Shown here: piece after piece, positions 9,982-19,620 of the stretch
Position numbering within the stretch: the first letter of the stretch is position 1
How the letters are laid out: every line of letters begins with the position of its first letter
DNA from: Cryptomeria japonica
Lineage: Eukaryota > Streptophyta > Pinopsida > Cupressales > Cupressaceae
Assembly (NCBI RefSeq): GCF_030272615.1
Contig: NC_081415.1
Span: 236,183,584-236,247,583, forward strand
DNA: 64,000 nucleotides
Direction: 5' to 3'
Notes under the pieces: generated by a model
The model's database searches: none
The model's input: the letters and a program-made list of their open reading frames with translations, nothing else
What the model was told of the DNA's origin: nothing
Program-made: the position numbers and the translations under genes

Positions 9982-11638
9982 TGTGTAGGGGAAAAAGTGG
10001 GACTAAGTATGGAAACCCTAATCCCACTCTCATACACACTCATGGAATACGAAAGAGCCTAGGGAGGTAACGCACATCGACTACTTCTAATGAGAAAGAG
10101 AGAGCCATGGATTACCTCTTAGGTTTTCTATTCCTTTTTTGTAAATGAGAGAGAGGAATGATGCAAAATGCAATCTAACCTAGAAAGCAAGTAAGCAAGA
10201 AAATCCTAATTTGGGAATGTAGATCAAAGAACAAATGATACACTGCTGAAAAGTACAGATCAAAAGGAAAAATCAAAGGTGCACCTTTGTCTAAAATCTA
10301 AGCAGAAATTTCTAGGACCAGGGTGCCACGCCACTGTCCTGATTTTGCAATTTTGGAGCTGCAACTGATAGGAGGGATTCTGAGATCTGCAAAGTACTGT
10401 TCTATCAAGTTCTAATGGAAGAGGGTAGGACCATGGTGCCACACCATTGTCCTGGGTAGGAATAGGGCACCATGCCCCTGTCCTTGATATATTTCTACAC
10501 TTCTGAGACTTCTAGGTGGTGTTGATGCCTTTTCCAGACTTGAAACTGTCTCTGAATACCTGTTTCTGCACTTGCAATTGAAAAGGGAAGGTTTGGGGTG
10601 GCTATATAGGGTTTTTCCTTAGTCAAACCCCCATGTTGGTGATTTCCACCTCCATAAATAGCAAATAATGTACTAAAAATGTGTGTGCAAGAACCTTGTG
10701 TTTATGCAAGATCCTAATAATGAAAGTAAACAACCTAGAGAAATTCTAAAGAGTAAACCCTAATTGCTTATAATTGACAAAGTAAATGCTCTAAATCCAT
10801 AATGAAAAGTGATCTAAAGCATGAATGTGAATCAAAATGAAGCTTATGCAAAGACATGAAAACAACATGAAACCATACCCAACCCCAAGGGAGAGGTACA
10901 AGCCAATCGTCAGTCAGTGATCTTCTATTGTTCTTCTACATCTTCAAAAGCCCCCAATTGATAAAATGATGCTTGATGAATGTTTGATGGATGAATGTTG
11001 AATTTTGTTGAAGACTTAAAAGATCTACTCTTTCATTGCAAAGAAGGCTCTAATACTCCAAAAACCTACTCTTTGATTCTTAGAAGAAGACCCCTTCAAA
11101 TGAAGAAAGAGAGCTCTTAAGTATGAAACCCTAGATCTTAATTTTATGTTTAGGCCGACCTAGGATTTAAATTTCCTGCTGATATTTTGGGGTTAAGCAT
11201 TATTATATCATAGGATTGTGCTCCCAAAATTTTGGGAAAAAAGTCGCGGACTATGTGCATTCCCACCATGGTCCAACCAAATTTTTGCCAAATTTTTGAG
11301 GCCGTTAGATATGATGATATTAGAGTGCATTCCAAAATTACAACTAATTTTGAGATGTTTTGATATGCAAAATCGGGCCTAAACGGTCAAAATAAGACAT
11401 AATTAGGGTTGATGATTAAATGATTCATTGAAGGAATAAAATGAAAAGGGGCATGCTTAGGGTAAAGGGTCCAACTTTTTAATGTGTAAAGTGATGAAAC
11501 ATGACCTTAGATTTAATCAAATTAATTAATTAAATGCTTTAAGGGGAATGAGAAATGCTAGATGCAAAACACACTAAGGCGGGTGCTAACCTAAGTGTGA
11601 AATTGTACCACCCTAGCAAGGGTTTACAATTTACGACA
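9982..11638 (-). repeat. 5' LTR of element A
   Basis: 1657 bp bounded on the minus strand by TGTCGTAAATTGTAAACCC (ending at 11638) and CCTACACA (at 9982), so it has TG...CA ends, with the PBS immediately inside. It contains degenerate repeats of a gtgccac/caccatg-ctgtcc phrase at about 10320-10490. The partner LTR is outside the window, so the boundaries are inferred. Confidence 0.65.
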
Positions 11639-12146
11639 CTACAATATTGAAAATTTTCTTCCTTTTTTGTTTGTGCTCTCCGTCAGGTTTGCACACATTT
11701 CAATGAAATAAAAAAAATACTTCACAATCATCAAGCTCTCTCTTAGCTATCCAACCATATAATTCTTTTTAAATTTTGATAATGTTAAGGTCTTCATCCA
11801 TAATTTCTTTTGTTAGTGTGTCTGTTTTTGTCAAAAACTAACATGTTGTATTTCGGCCCTAGATTTGTACTTTTTTATTCAATTTTGAAAAAAATTACAT
11901 TTTCAAAAACTAGAATCCATTATACACAATTTAAAAATAAATAAATTTCTTTTTGATTAATTTCACAAATTTTTAGGGGGAGCACGCTCAAATTTCATTA
12001 AAAAATTAGTGTCCACTTCAAAAATTGTTAAAAAATCATATATTCATTAAAAAATTAGCCGAAAAATCTAGCATGAACTACATTGTGTTAGCTAATTTCT
12101 CATTGGAGGGATTTTAAAAATTCCAAAAAAAAGTTGACATTTTAGG
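11639..12146. other. AT-rich flank, no gene
   Basis: AT-rich sequence with several short A and T runs. Nothing coding is visible. It ends with TTAGG at 12142-12146, the candidate target duplication of the next element. Confidence 0.5.
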
Positions 12147-12937
12147 TGGAGCACACTAGGTGCTATGTTATTGTTTTCTCAAAAAACAGCACCACTTTGT
12201 GTGCTCCCCCTTTTTGAAACCCTTAATCTCCACCATTTTAAAAAAAAAATAGTAGTTTAGAAAGTAGACTCAGAGCACTACAACTCTTGTTCTTACTAAA
12301 TCTCATATTTTGAGTATAACTATCTTCAGTTTCTTGTCGAAGTTCAGACTTTGCTAATTTCAGAAGAAAAAAAGTGGCATCCTAAGACCCCTTTTTGGTC
12401 CCCCATCTTTGTGCACTTACCCCGCATTTTCACGTGTGCAAGGTGAAGATTTGTGCTTCAGTATGATGCAGAATATCATAATAGAGAAGTGTTGGAGAGC
12501 AAAGTAAGAATATGAGTTTTGTACTTAACCAGAACTATACTCAGACATTTGTTGATGCTATTTCATAGTTCAAATCTCATTGTAATCTCTAATAAACATT
12601 TGTAAGGAAGTGAGACTTCCGGGGTTGTATCCCTTATTTGTAATTGATCAGTGAGCTCTAGGTAGTGTGCTTGAATGCATGTGCAGTCTCCTTTTGTTAT
12701 ATTTTTATACTTCTAACAGAGTATATTAATATTTTGGGTTTGAATCCCACCATGGTTTTTCCCTTAACCAGGTTTCCACATAAAAGTATTGGTGTTATGG
12801 TGTTGGTGATCTTTGCTTGGTGTTTCTGCACTTTGTTTTTCTTCATTTGCATTAAGTGGTTTAATGAAAAGGTTAACAAAGTTAGAAATTGCAGAACACT
12901 GATTCACCCCCCTTCTCAATGTTCCTTGATTTCAACA
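12147..12937 (+). repeat. Probable solo LTR, copia-like
   Basis: 791 bp with TG...CA ends (TGGAGCACAC to GATTTCAACA), flanked by TTAGG at 12142-12146 and 12938-12942. The 3' third has the same blocks as the other copia-type LTRs here: a 'sequence...caaatcccacc.tggtttttccc...ggtttccaca' segment at 12734-12782 and CACTGATTCACCCCCC near the 3' end. No internal region or second LTR accompanies it. The 3' end is clear; the start rests on TG plus TSD. Confidence 0.6.
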
Positions 12938-12942
12938 TTAGG

Positions 12943-14560
12943 TTGGTGATTTTTCTGTTTGGGCAATCTTGTTTGTGATATCGCTCCAATGTTTGTGTGT
13001 TGCAAGGTTTTTGTTGATTAAATTTGTTGCATGATAGGTGACACATTGAGTATGTTTGATTTATGTCCAAAGGGTGGCATGTTTGTAGCTACACTTGTGT
13101 TTGTTTGGGACACCCTTGATGATGCATTTGAGGACATATGAGTTTGTTCGTTGACATGTGATGCGATTGGAGGCAAAATTGGTTGTGTAATTGTATGTGA
13201 CCTTGGTAGGGGTTGGCTTGTTTGCACAATTAATTGTGGAACTAGGAGTTGTGTGGTTCCTTGAGGATCACTTGGTTGTATTGGAATAAAAATTGGTTCA
13301 AAACTCTGGTTGTGTTGGGTTGAACAAGTTTTGATTCAAGATATGATTGAATAGAGTTTGATATGAGCATTGGTCCAATGAGGATTAATTTGGGACTTGA
13401 TTGAACGAGGTTTGATTTGAAATCTGGTCAATTGAGATTTGATTTGTAAATTGATTGTATGAGGGTTGATTTGAAATTTGATCGAATGAGATTTGATTTG
13501 TATATATCATCTGAAATTGGTTTCTGATGTTTATTGGTGAGAGGAGAGTTGGTATGTCTAATTTTTCAATAAAAGCTTGTACATCCACTAACTCTAAGTT
13601 TGTATTTGGACCTTTAAATTTTTGAAATAGTTTGGACATTTATGATCTAGTCTCTTCACTTTTTTAACTTTGTATTCCAAGATTTCTATTTCTCGTGCTA
13701 GTTTTTCTTCAAGCAATGGAGAAGCATGGATGACATTTTTTTGGTCATGATAAGTTTGATGCACATTTTGGGACATGTATATGTTGGATTGACATGATTG
13801 ATTGGTAGATTGTATTGGTATGGTCCAATGAGAGTAGGAAGATTAATATGATGATTATTTGCTTTCAATTGGAAGGTCACCTTCTCTATGATACTAGTAA
13901 TGCCGAGTCATTATGCTTGTTTTGAACTAAGGTCCATGATGTTTAGTGATGAAATTGGGCCAATGTTTTGATTTCTTTGTTGAAATTTTCTTGTAATCTT
14001 TGAGATTTTTGAATGAAATGAGATGCACCTAATGATGATAGATGCAACCCTATAGTTTTTGGATTTTTGGAAAAAATGGACAAATGCAACTAAGGATGAC
14101 AAATATAACCTATGTTATGTTGCTTTGACATTTTTGGGAAAAATGGACAAATGCAAGCTATGAAAGACTATGCACCTATATTTTTGGACTTTTTTGAGAT
14201 TTTTGGAAATCTTTGAGACTACAAGTCTAAAGGTGTAACCCTAGGAAATTGTAATGAAGCAAATAAATTTGAAGGACAATAGGACAAGATAATGACAAGA
14301 AAAAAGTCACACCTATTTCTAGATTGATGAGCTAGGGTTTGACTTGATAGCGATTGATTGTTAGTGATTTGTGATGGACAAAATTTTGACAAGGTATTGA
14401 ATTATTTGACAATAACATAAGGTGTGAATCTAAAACTTGACATTCTTTGGGATTTTCAAAAATATGATTTTAGGATCTAAGTGAAATGTGAAGATTGACA
14501 CTTAAAAAACAAAATTGAGAAAGGTGATGATATGTGCTAATTGACTAATGATATGTCAAT
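12943..14560. other. Low-complexity region with Asn/Gln-rich minus-strand ORFs
   Basis: On the minus strand, short ORFs (13880-13018) translate to N/Q/S/T-rich sequence, including a repeated NQIS(F/I)DQISNQ phrase at 13510-13385 produced by a ~30-base DNA repeat. A Leu/Lys-rich segment (EEKLAREIEILEYKVKKVK) precedes it. I recognise no domain. At 13950-14240 the plus strand repeats a 'ttttggaaaaaatggacaaatgcaa' type phrase two or three times. This could be a decayed gag N-terminus, but I cannot support that. Confidence 0.35.
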
Positions 14561-14580
14561 GATAATGAAGCTAAGATAAG

Positions 14581-14910
14581 GATAACATGAATGATATGAA
14601 CCTAAGGTAAGGATGATGACAATGATAAATGAACCCGAGACTAGGGATAATGGCAATGAATCTAAGATAAGGATAATGACAATGATAAATGAACCTAGGA
14701 CTAGAGATAATGACAATTAATCTAAGATAAGGATAATGAAAATGATAAATGAACCTAGGACTATAGATAATGATAATTAATCTAAGATAAGGATAATGAC
14801 AATGATAAATGAACCTAGGACTAGGGATGATGACAATGAATCTAAGATAAGGATAATAAAAATGATAAATGAACCTAGGACTAGGGATAATGATAATTGA
14901 AAATGAAACT
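14581..14910. repeat. 60-bp minisatellite, about five and a half copies
   Basis: The unit (tctaagataaggataatgac, then aatgataaatgaacctagga, then ctagggataatgacaatgaa) recurs with a period of exactly 60 at 14641, 14701, 14761 and 14821, with degenerate copies at both ends. Copies differ by a few substitutions and no indels. Confidence 0.95.
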
Positions 14911-15137
14911 AAGATGGAACCTAATGCAAAGTTGAGACAATTTCAAGTTTCTCACATGAAGTTGCAACGCTCAAGATTGTTTGGGGTTCTTAATGTTTAA
15001 AATTTGTTGGACAAGTCGTGAATTTTGGATTTCTTGGAGTCTTTTGGACAAGTATTTGATTTGATTTGTTGGAAGGATTGAAGTCTACAAACAAGTTTAC
15101 AATTTTCTAAAATGGAAATGTTTATGAACACTCACAA
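14911..15137. other. Spacer before direct repeat
   Basis: AT-rich, with no ORF or repeat of note apart from short tggacaag-type words. Confidence 0.4.
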
Positions 15138-15424
15138 AAGACACATAAGACAAAAATGGCTATTTATTAATTGACACTGAAAAAGACTCAGAGTTTGAGA
15201 AAGGGGCCCTAGCCTAGATTTTACTGGTAAACTAGTAAAAGCACTTTTGAAGCATCCACTGCCTAGGCTAGAAAGATGATACTACTTGTTGAGTCCCCAC
15301 TCAGATTACTCCAAATATTGAAACAATGCAAATAGATAGAGATTTTGGTAGCACTTGCTCCCTTTTATATTGCACACACTTCTCGAGCATATCAAAATAT
15401 CATACCAGCTCAAAGATTTCAAGA
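15138..15424. repeat. Left copy of a 286-bp direct repeat
   Basis: From AAGACACATAAGAC to GATTTCAAG it matches 17029-17313 with scattered substitutions over its whole length. The two copies bracket the LTR relic 15425-17028. Confidence 0.9.
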
Positions 15425-17028
15425 AAACCGGTTAATCCAAAGAACCGGTATATTTGCTGAGATTTGTCATTGATGTCTAACACTAATCGGTGGAGTGGTG
15501 TATCTCAATAGAAAAGGTGATGACTTGTAAACAACATGGAAGCAGCATAAGAGACAAGTGATCAAGGTTCAATCAACTCAAGGGAAGACACACTAAGCTA
15601 ACTGGTCTATTACTCAAGAAGATCAGTGTTGAGGTCAGATCTCCAGGTTGGTCATTATGATGATAATGAAGTCACCAAAGGTGACTTAGGCAAGAAGACT
15701 TGAGGTTGTATGCAAACTGGAACGTCATCGACAAACAAGAGAAGAGACTTGATAGAAGCACTATAGACTGGCATCAAGGGATGAACCGACAATGAAGAGC
15801 ATAGTGGTATACCGATAGACCGGTTAAGAAGAAGGAAGATAGGTGTTTGCCTAAAATCTCATAGCGATGATTGGTTATTTAGTTGCGATGAAAAAATGTG
15901 AGTTGGTGAGCTTGTGTCTACACCAAACTAAAATTTGGTGGAGTCAACTTCAGTCATCATGCAGTTAGGCCATGATTACCTATAGATTTTTTGGTTTGCA
16001 TTTAAAAGATTGAACTCGACCCAGAAGTCACTATTTCTGGGGGATGAGGTGGCAGAATTAGTTGAGCAATTGGTGAAATTGTTGTAGGGCGTGCAGAGAA
16101 AGAGTGGGAGATTTAGAATTTGAAATCCTCTGAAATATGTGATTGCTTTGATTAAGGAAACACCTAAAGGTGACAATAGAAAATGTATAAAGTATTTTTG
16201 AGTTCATTAAAAAATTCTTGATCATAAAATTTGCAAAGAGCAGATCCTGTAGAAGGTGATCCAAAGTGTAGAGTAGAGTGAGAGGAAGTGCTAAAATATA
16301 TAGCAGAGCATAGAGTGTATGAGGTAAACTGACAGAGTGCAGAGCCGAGGGTCAGAGGACTGGCAGAGTGTAGAGTCAAGCGTCAGAGGACCGACAGAGT
16401 GAAGAGTCAAGGATCAGAGGACTGACAGAGTGTAGAGCCGAAGGTATAAGCAAGAAAACCGGTGTTGTGCAGAGTAGACACAATCGGTGCGGATAGAATA
16501 TGATTTTCATTGTGATCTGATCAAGCTATTAGTAGCTAGTCCAATAGATCATCCTTCTGTTGCTTTCTAACCATTGCAACTTAAATCCCTTAACTGGGTG
16601 GACTTTAACAGGTCCCTTTGTAAAATCCCTTAACTGGGTGACATCTTAATTGATTGTCCTAAGCCCTTTAATTAGGCTACCTTTAATAGGGTAAAGGCAC
16701 TAATAGGCCTTAAACAAAATCCCTTAATCGGGTGGCACCTAATAGTGTCTTTGTAATCTCCTAACAAGGATGGCTCTTGATCGGACGTACTCCAAAAGAG
16801 TACAAATTTTGTGAGTTCCTACTCACACCGTGGTTTTCTCCCATTTGGGTTTCCACAAGATAAATCTTGGTCTCATAGATATCTTTTCGTGCATGCATAT
16901 TCTTTTGCGGTAATTATGTGTATTGATGAATATTAAGTTAGTGCAGATTTGAGATAAAAGTTTTAATTGGGAAAAATTGGTAAAGTGCTAACTCACCCCT
17001 CCCCTCTTAGCACTGGTTGGGACTAACA
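15425..17028 (+). mobile_element. Copia-like LTR relic (LTR about 15471-17028)
   Basis: Starts with about 46 bases that may be the 3' end of an internal region (…tttgtcattga), then an LTR beginning TGATGTC or TGTCTAAC and ending CACCCCTCCCCTCTTAGCA…GACTAACA at 17028. The LTR carries the shared block 'ctcacaccgtggttttctcccatttgggtttccaca' type sequence at 16823-16858. It holds a ladder of aatcccttaactgggtgg-like repeats (five, 16578-16790), which also occurs reversed in E's LTRs, and the 31-bp array at 16328-16451. No coding remnant is seen, only short ORFs. Confidence 0.65.
16328..16451. repeat. 31-bp tandem repeat, four copies
   Basis: Units starting ACTGACAGAGTGCAGAG at 16328, 16359, 16390 and 16421, period 31, with a few substitutions each. 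It lies inside the LTR relic. Confidence 0.95.
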
Positions 17029-17313
17029 AAGACACATAAGACAAAAATGGCTATTTATTAATTACACTGAAACAAACTCAAAGTTTGAGAAAGGGGCCCT
17101 AGCCTACATTTTACTGGTAAACTAATAAAAGCACTTTTGAAGCATGCACTACCTAGGCTAGAAAGATGATACTACTTGTTGAGTCCCCACTTGGATTACT
17201 CCAAATACTAAAACAATGTGAATAGATAGAGATTTTGGTAGCACTTGATCCCCCTTACATTGCACATACTTCTCGAGCATATCAAAATATCATACCAGCT
17301 CGAAGATTTGAAG
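17029..17313. repeat. Right copy of the 286-bp direct repeat
   Basis: Matches 15138-15424; after it the flank continues with different sequence (atcttatgaaccaagg). See the left copy. Confidence 0.9.
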
Positions 17314-18104
17314 ATCTTATGAACCAAGGGACATCTGTCTATAAAATGAATAGTAGCAATGTGGGGCAGCTTCAGAGGTCCGACCTCCTATACCAGCAAG
17401 CAAAGAGATTTTGGCTTCTAGAATAGTGGTTTGTAATAATTCTTCGAGGAACAATGCTGGTATCCGGATTTCATGAAGCAAGCTACTTAAAACCTTGACA
17501 ACCCTTATTTAAAGACCCAAATTTAGATTGCACTTCGGCTACAAGCAACCTTTTGACAAAGTTAGCACTCTGAAATCGCTAAGAGGTGATAAAATCCCTC
17601 AAGCTATTCATATTTTAAAATACCCTTGTGAGGTGATGAAATCCCCAATCAAAGATATCCCTCTACTAAAAAAGAAACACGAGTGTCATTGCCACCTTTC
17701 ACTTTCTTGCAAGACCTCAAAGGTAGATGAAAGGTTTTCAATGCAAAAGCGGGCCCATCCTACAAAATGAGAAAGCACTCAAAAATTGGAAAATAGAGGT
17801 TTATTCCTTTTAAAGAAAGAAGTTGTGAGCTAAGCTAAACATAAGACAATCCATGTCAATTCCCATTAGGAAAATTCAATTGTGAGTTATTCAAATGAAA
17901 AATCAATCACATAAGTTTGTTTGAGCTTTTTATCGATTTGACCATCGTCATGCACCAAATAAATTAGTAGTTTTATATGTTTCATTTTTTCATGCCATGA
18001 ATGCCAAGATGTCGCACAAGCTGATTAGTAACCCCTAAAATCTTATGATCAAATCAAATTCAAAGCTTTGAAAATCAATTGACAAAACCCTAATCTGCAA
18101 ATTT
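17314..18104. other. Unassigned flank
   Basis: No gene that I can support. An 80-residue ORF at 17528-17770 is His/Lys/Cys-containing but matches no family I know, and nothing around it suggests expression. Confidence 0.35.
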
Positions 18105-18119
18105 TCAATACCTGCCAAC

Positions 18120-18385
18120 TAGGCAACTTAAGAGACCAACTGCACTGTTTCCTTGATCAAGTGTGCAGTTTCCTTGACCAGATGTATTGTTTCCTTGACC
18201 AACTGCACTACTTCCTTGACCAAGTGCACAATTTCTTTGACCAAATAGATTATTTATTTGACCAAGTGCACAATTTCCATGACCAACTACATAGTTTCCT
18301 TGACCAACTTCACTACTTCCTTGACCAACTGCACTACTTCCTTGACCAAGTGCACAGCTTCCTTGATCAAGTGTGCAGTTTCTTA
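18120..18385. repeat. 21-bp minisatellite, about twelve copies
   Basis: Degenerate units of the form TTTCCTTGACCAACTGCACTA repeat with a 21-bp period. Because 21 is a multiple of three, the minus strand translates as a heptad-length repeat (GQGSSAVGQGN-like) within a 179-residue ORF (18644-18105). The same unit recurs at 60735-60850. I regard the ORF as a by-product of the repeat. Confidence 0.92.
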
Positions 18386-18821
18386 ACAACTGCAAATTAG
18401 AGAAATTTCTCCCAATTTCACAAATTGGTAAGATAAAACAACAAATTGAACATGAAATGAGTGAAAATTGATGAAAAACAAGAGTAAATCTTAATGAGGA
18501 GGTGTGGGAGTTGGATGAAAAGCATGTTGTCATCCTTGTTCTCGTTGTCTTTGTTGTTCTTATTCTTGTTCTCATTCTTTGCATAGGGCTTATTTGGGAT
18601 GCTGAGCTCATTCTTCTTCTCTGTGTAAGACAAAGTTTGTACACATGTACTCTCTCAACTCAGTGATGGCTGATCCCACAATACTAAGTTACACATTTTG
18701 GTACATCCTAATATTTGCAATGGAGTCTCCTTCACACCTATCAAAATGCTAAAAAAGAACCACTTTTACATTAGCTTTTGGGGGGTCAAATGAATTCATC
18801 TAGAAGGTTTTTTTTTTAAGT
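18386..18821. other. Flank up to element B
   Basis: No gene seen. It ends with a T run and the target duplication TTTAG at 18822-18826. Confidence 0.45.
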
Positions 18822-18849
18822 ATTTAGTGTAGACAACTAAAATTGTCCT

Positions 18850-19090
18850 GTTTAATTAAATAAATAGTCTATTTATTTAATTACTTTATCCTAAGTCTTC
18901 TATTAATTAAATAAATAAGAATTTATTTAATTAATTCACTTATCCTCTTCTAAGACTTTCCTCATTTAAATAAATATTTTTATTTATTTAAATTATTTTT
19001 TCCCTAAATTAAATAAATACTTTATTTATTGAATTGGTCCCACTTCTTCTATTAATTAAATAAATCTTTATTTATTTAATTAATTCATTA
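18850..19090. repeat. Series of AT-rich inverted repeats in the B LTR
   Basis: Four or five successive palindromic units of the form TTAATTAAATAAAT…ATTTATTTAATTAA, about 60 bp apart and separated by C/T-rich spacers (ttatcctcttctaag, tttcctcat, ggtcccacttcttc). The same series is in the 3' LTR at about 58629-58868. Confidence 0.85.
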
Positions 19091-19247
19091 TCTTTTTCCT
19101 TCAATGACACATGTCATTTTATCTTTTAATTTTCTTCTACCTACCCTTTTATTATTTTATTATTTTCTATACCTACCCTTTAATCCTATCCGGCCATTTA
19201 TCCTTTTCACCTCTTAATCTTATCCTTCCTTTTTCTAAAGTGTCTTC

Positions 19248-19255
19248 TATATAAG
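19248..19255 (+). promoter_or_regulatory. TATA box of the B LTR
   Basis: TATATAAG about 420 bp into the LTR, in a C/T-rich context, conserved at 59027-59034 in the other LTR. Its position suits a U3/R boundary promoter. Confidence 0.6.
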
Positions 19256-19602
19256 AGGATTCTCTCATCCTTTTCAAACCTAATAAATGAATGAGCATTC
19301 TAATCAGCATTCTAGCCTTCTCATGACTTCACAACCACAATCTGTTCTTTGTTGAGCTCTTGTGCACAATACAAATCTGGGAGCAAATATATCAAGCAAG
19401 ATCAATGGAGATAGGAGACAATGGAGATTGAAATGCTACTTGACATGTGAATGGTAATATTGTTTCATTTGTTGATTTATATGATCTTAGGTATCTTCAT
19501 TGGTGTATGGTGAATGTTTCATTGTAGGCCTTAGATTATTTGTGGTTGGATCTTTGAGGTTTTACAATAGTTTATCTTCATCATCTTTCACCTCGCATAT
19601 TT

Positions 19603-19620
19603 TGGCACACCCGGTGGGAC
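19603..19620 (+). other. Primer-binding site of element B
   Basis: TGGCACACCCGGTGGGAC, three bases after the LTR, has the TGG start expected for a site complementary to a tRNA 3' end. I cannot name the tRNA with confidence. Confidence 0.65.

Larger units (their letters stand above)
1..11638 (-). mobile_element. Element A: Tat-type Ty3/gypsy retrotransposon (left part off window)
   Basis: Read on the minus strand from right to left: 5' LTR (9982-11638), primer-binding site (9961-9977), gag/protease remnants (about 9780-8446), pre-RT linker, RNase H and a second archaeal-type RNase H (7425-6667), integrase (4714-3240), then an opposite-strand PMD gene relic (786-2642). Two RNase H domains in gag-pol and an extra antisense ORF after integrase are features of the Tat lineage of Ty3/gypsy. 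The reverse-transcriptase core is missing, so A could not have copied itself. The 3' LTR is outside the window. It is interrupted by C' (4715-6666). The base after the 5' LTR opens the candidate target duplication CTACA (11639-11643), which cannot be checked without the left end. Confidence 0.85.
18827..19599 (+). repeat. 5' LTR of element B
   Basis: Starts TGTAGACAACTAAAATTG and ends at the CCTCGCATA boundary (3' copy: CCTCACCCA). It matches 58607-59377 end to end with scattered substitutions. It contains an AT-rich series of inverted repeats (18850-19090) and a TATA box at 19248-19255. Confidence 0.92.

Noticed and set aside
13018-13900. N/Q-rich minus-strand ORFs as a gag of another element
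   Set aside because: No capsid or CCHC block found and the N/Q repeats follow from a short DNA repeat; left as low complexity.
14581-14910. Regular 60-bp repeats as a CRISPR array
   Set aside because: There is no repeat/spacer alternation: the whole 60-bp unit is conserved, and the context is a plant repeat region.
18105-18644. 179-residue minus-strand ORF with GQG repeats as a silk- or prion-like protein
   Set aside because: The repeat portion is the 21-bp minisatellite; the rest is unrelated low-complexity sequence and there is no gene context.
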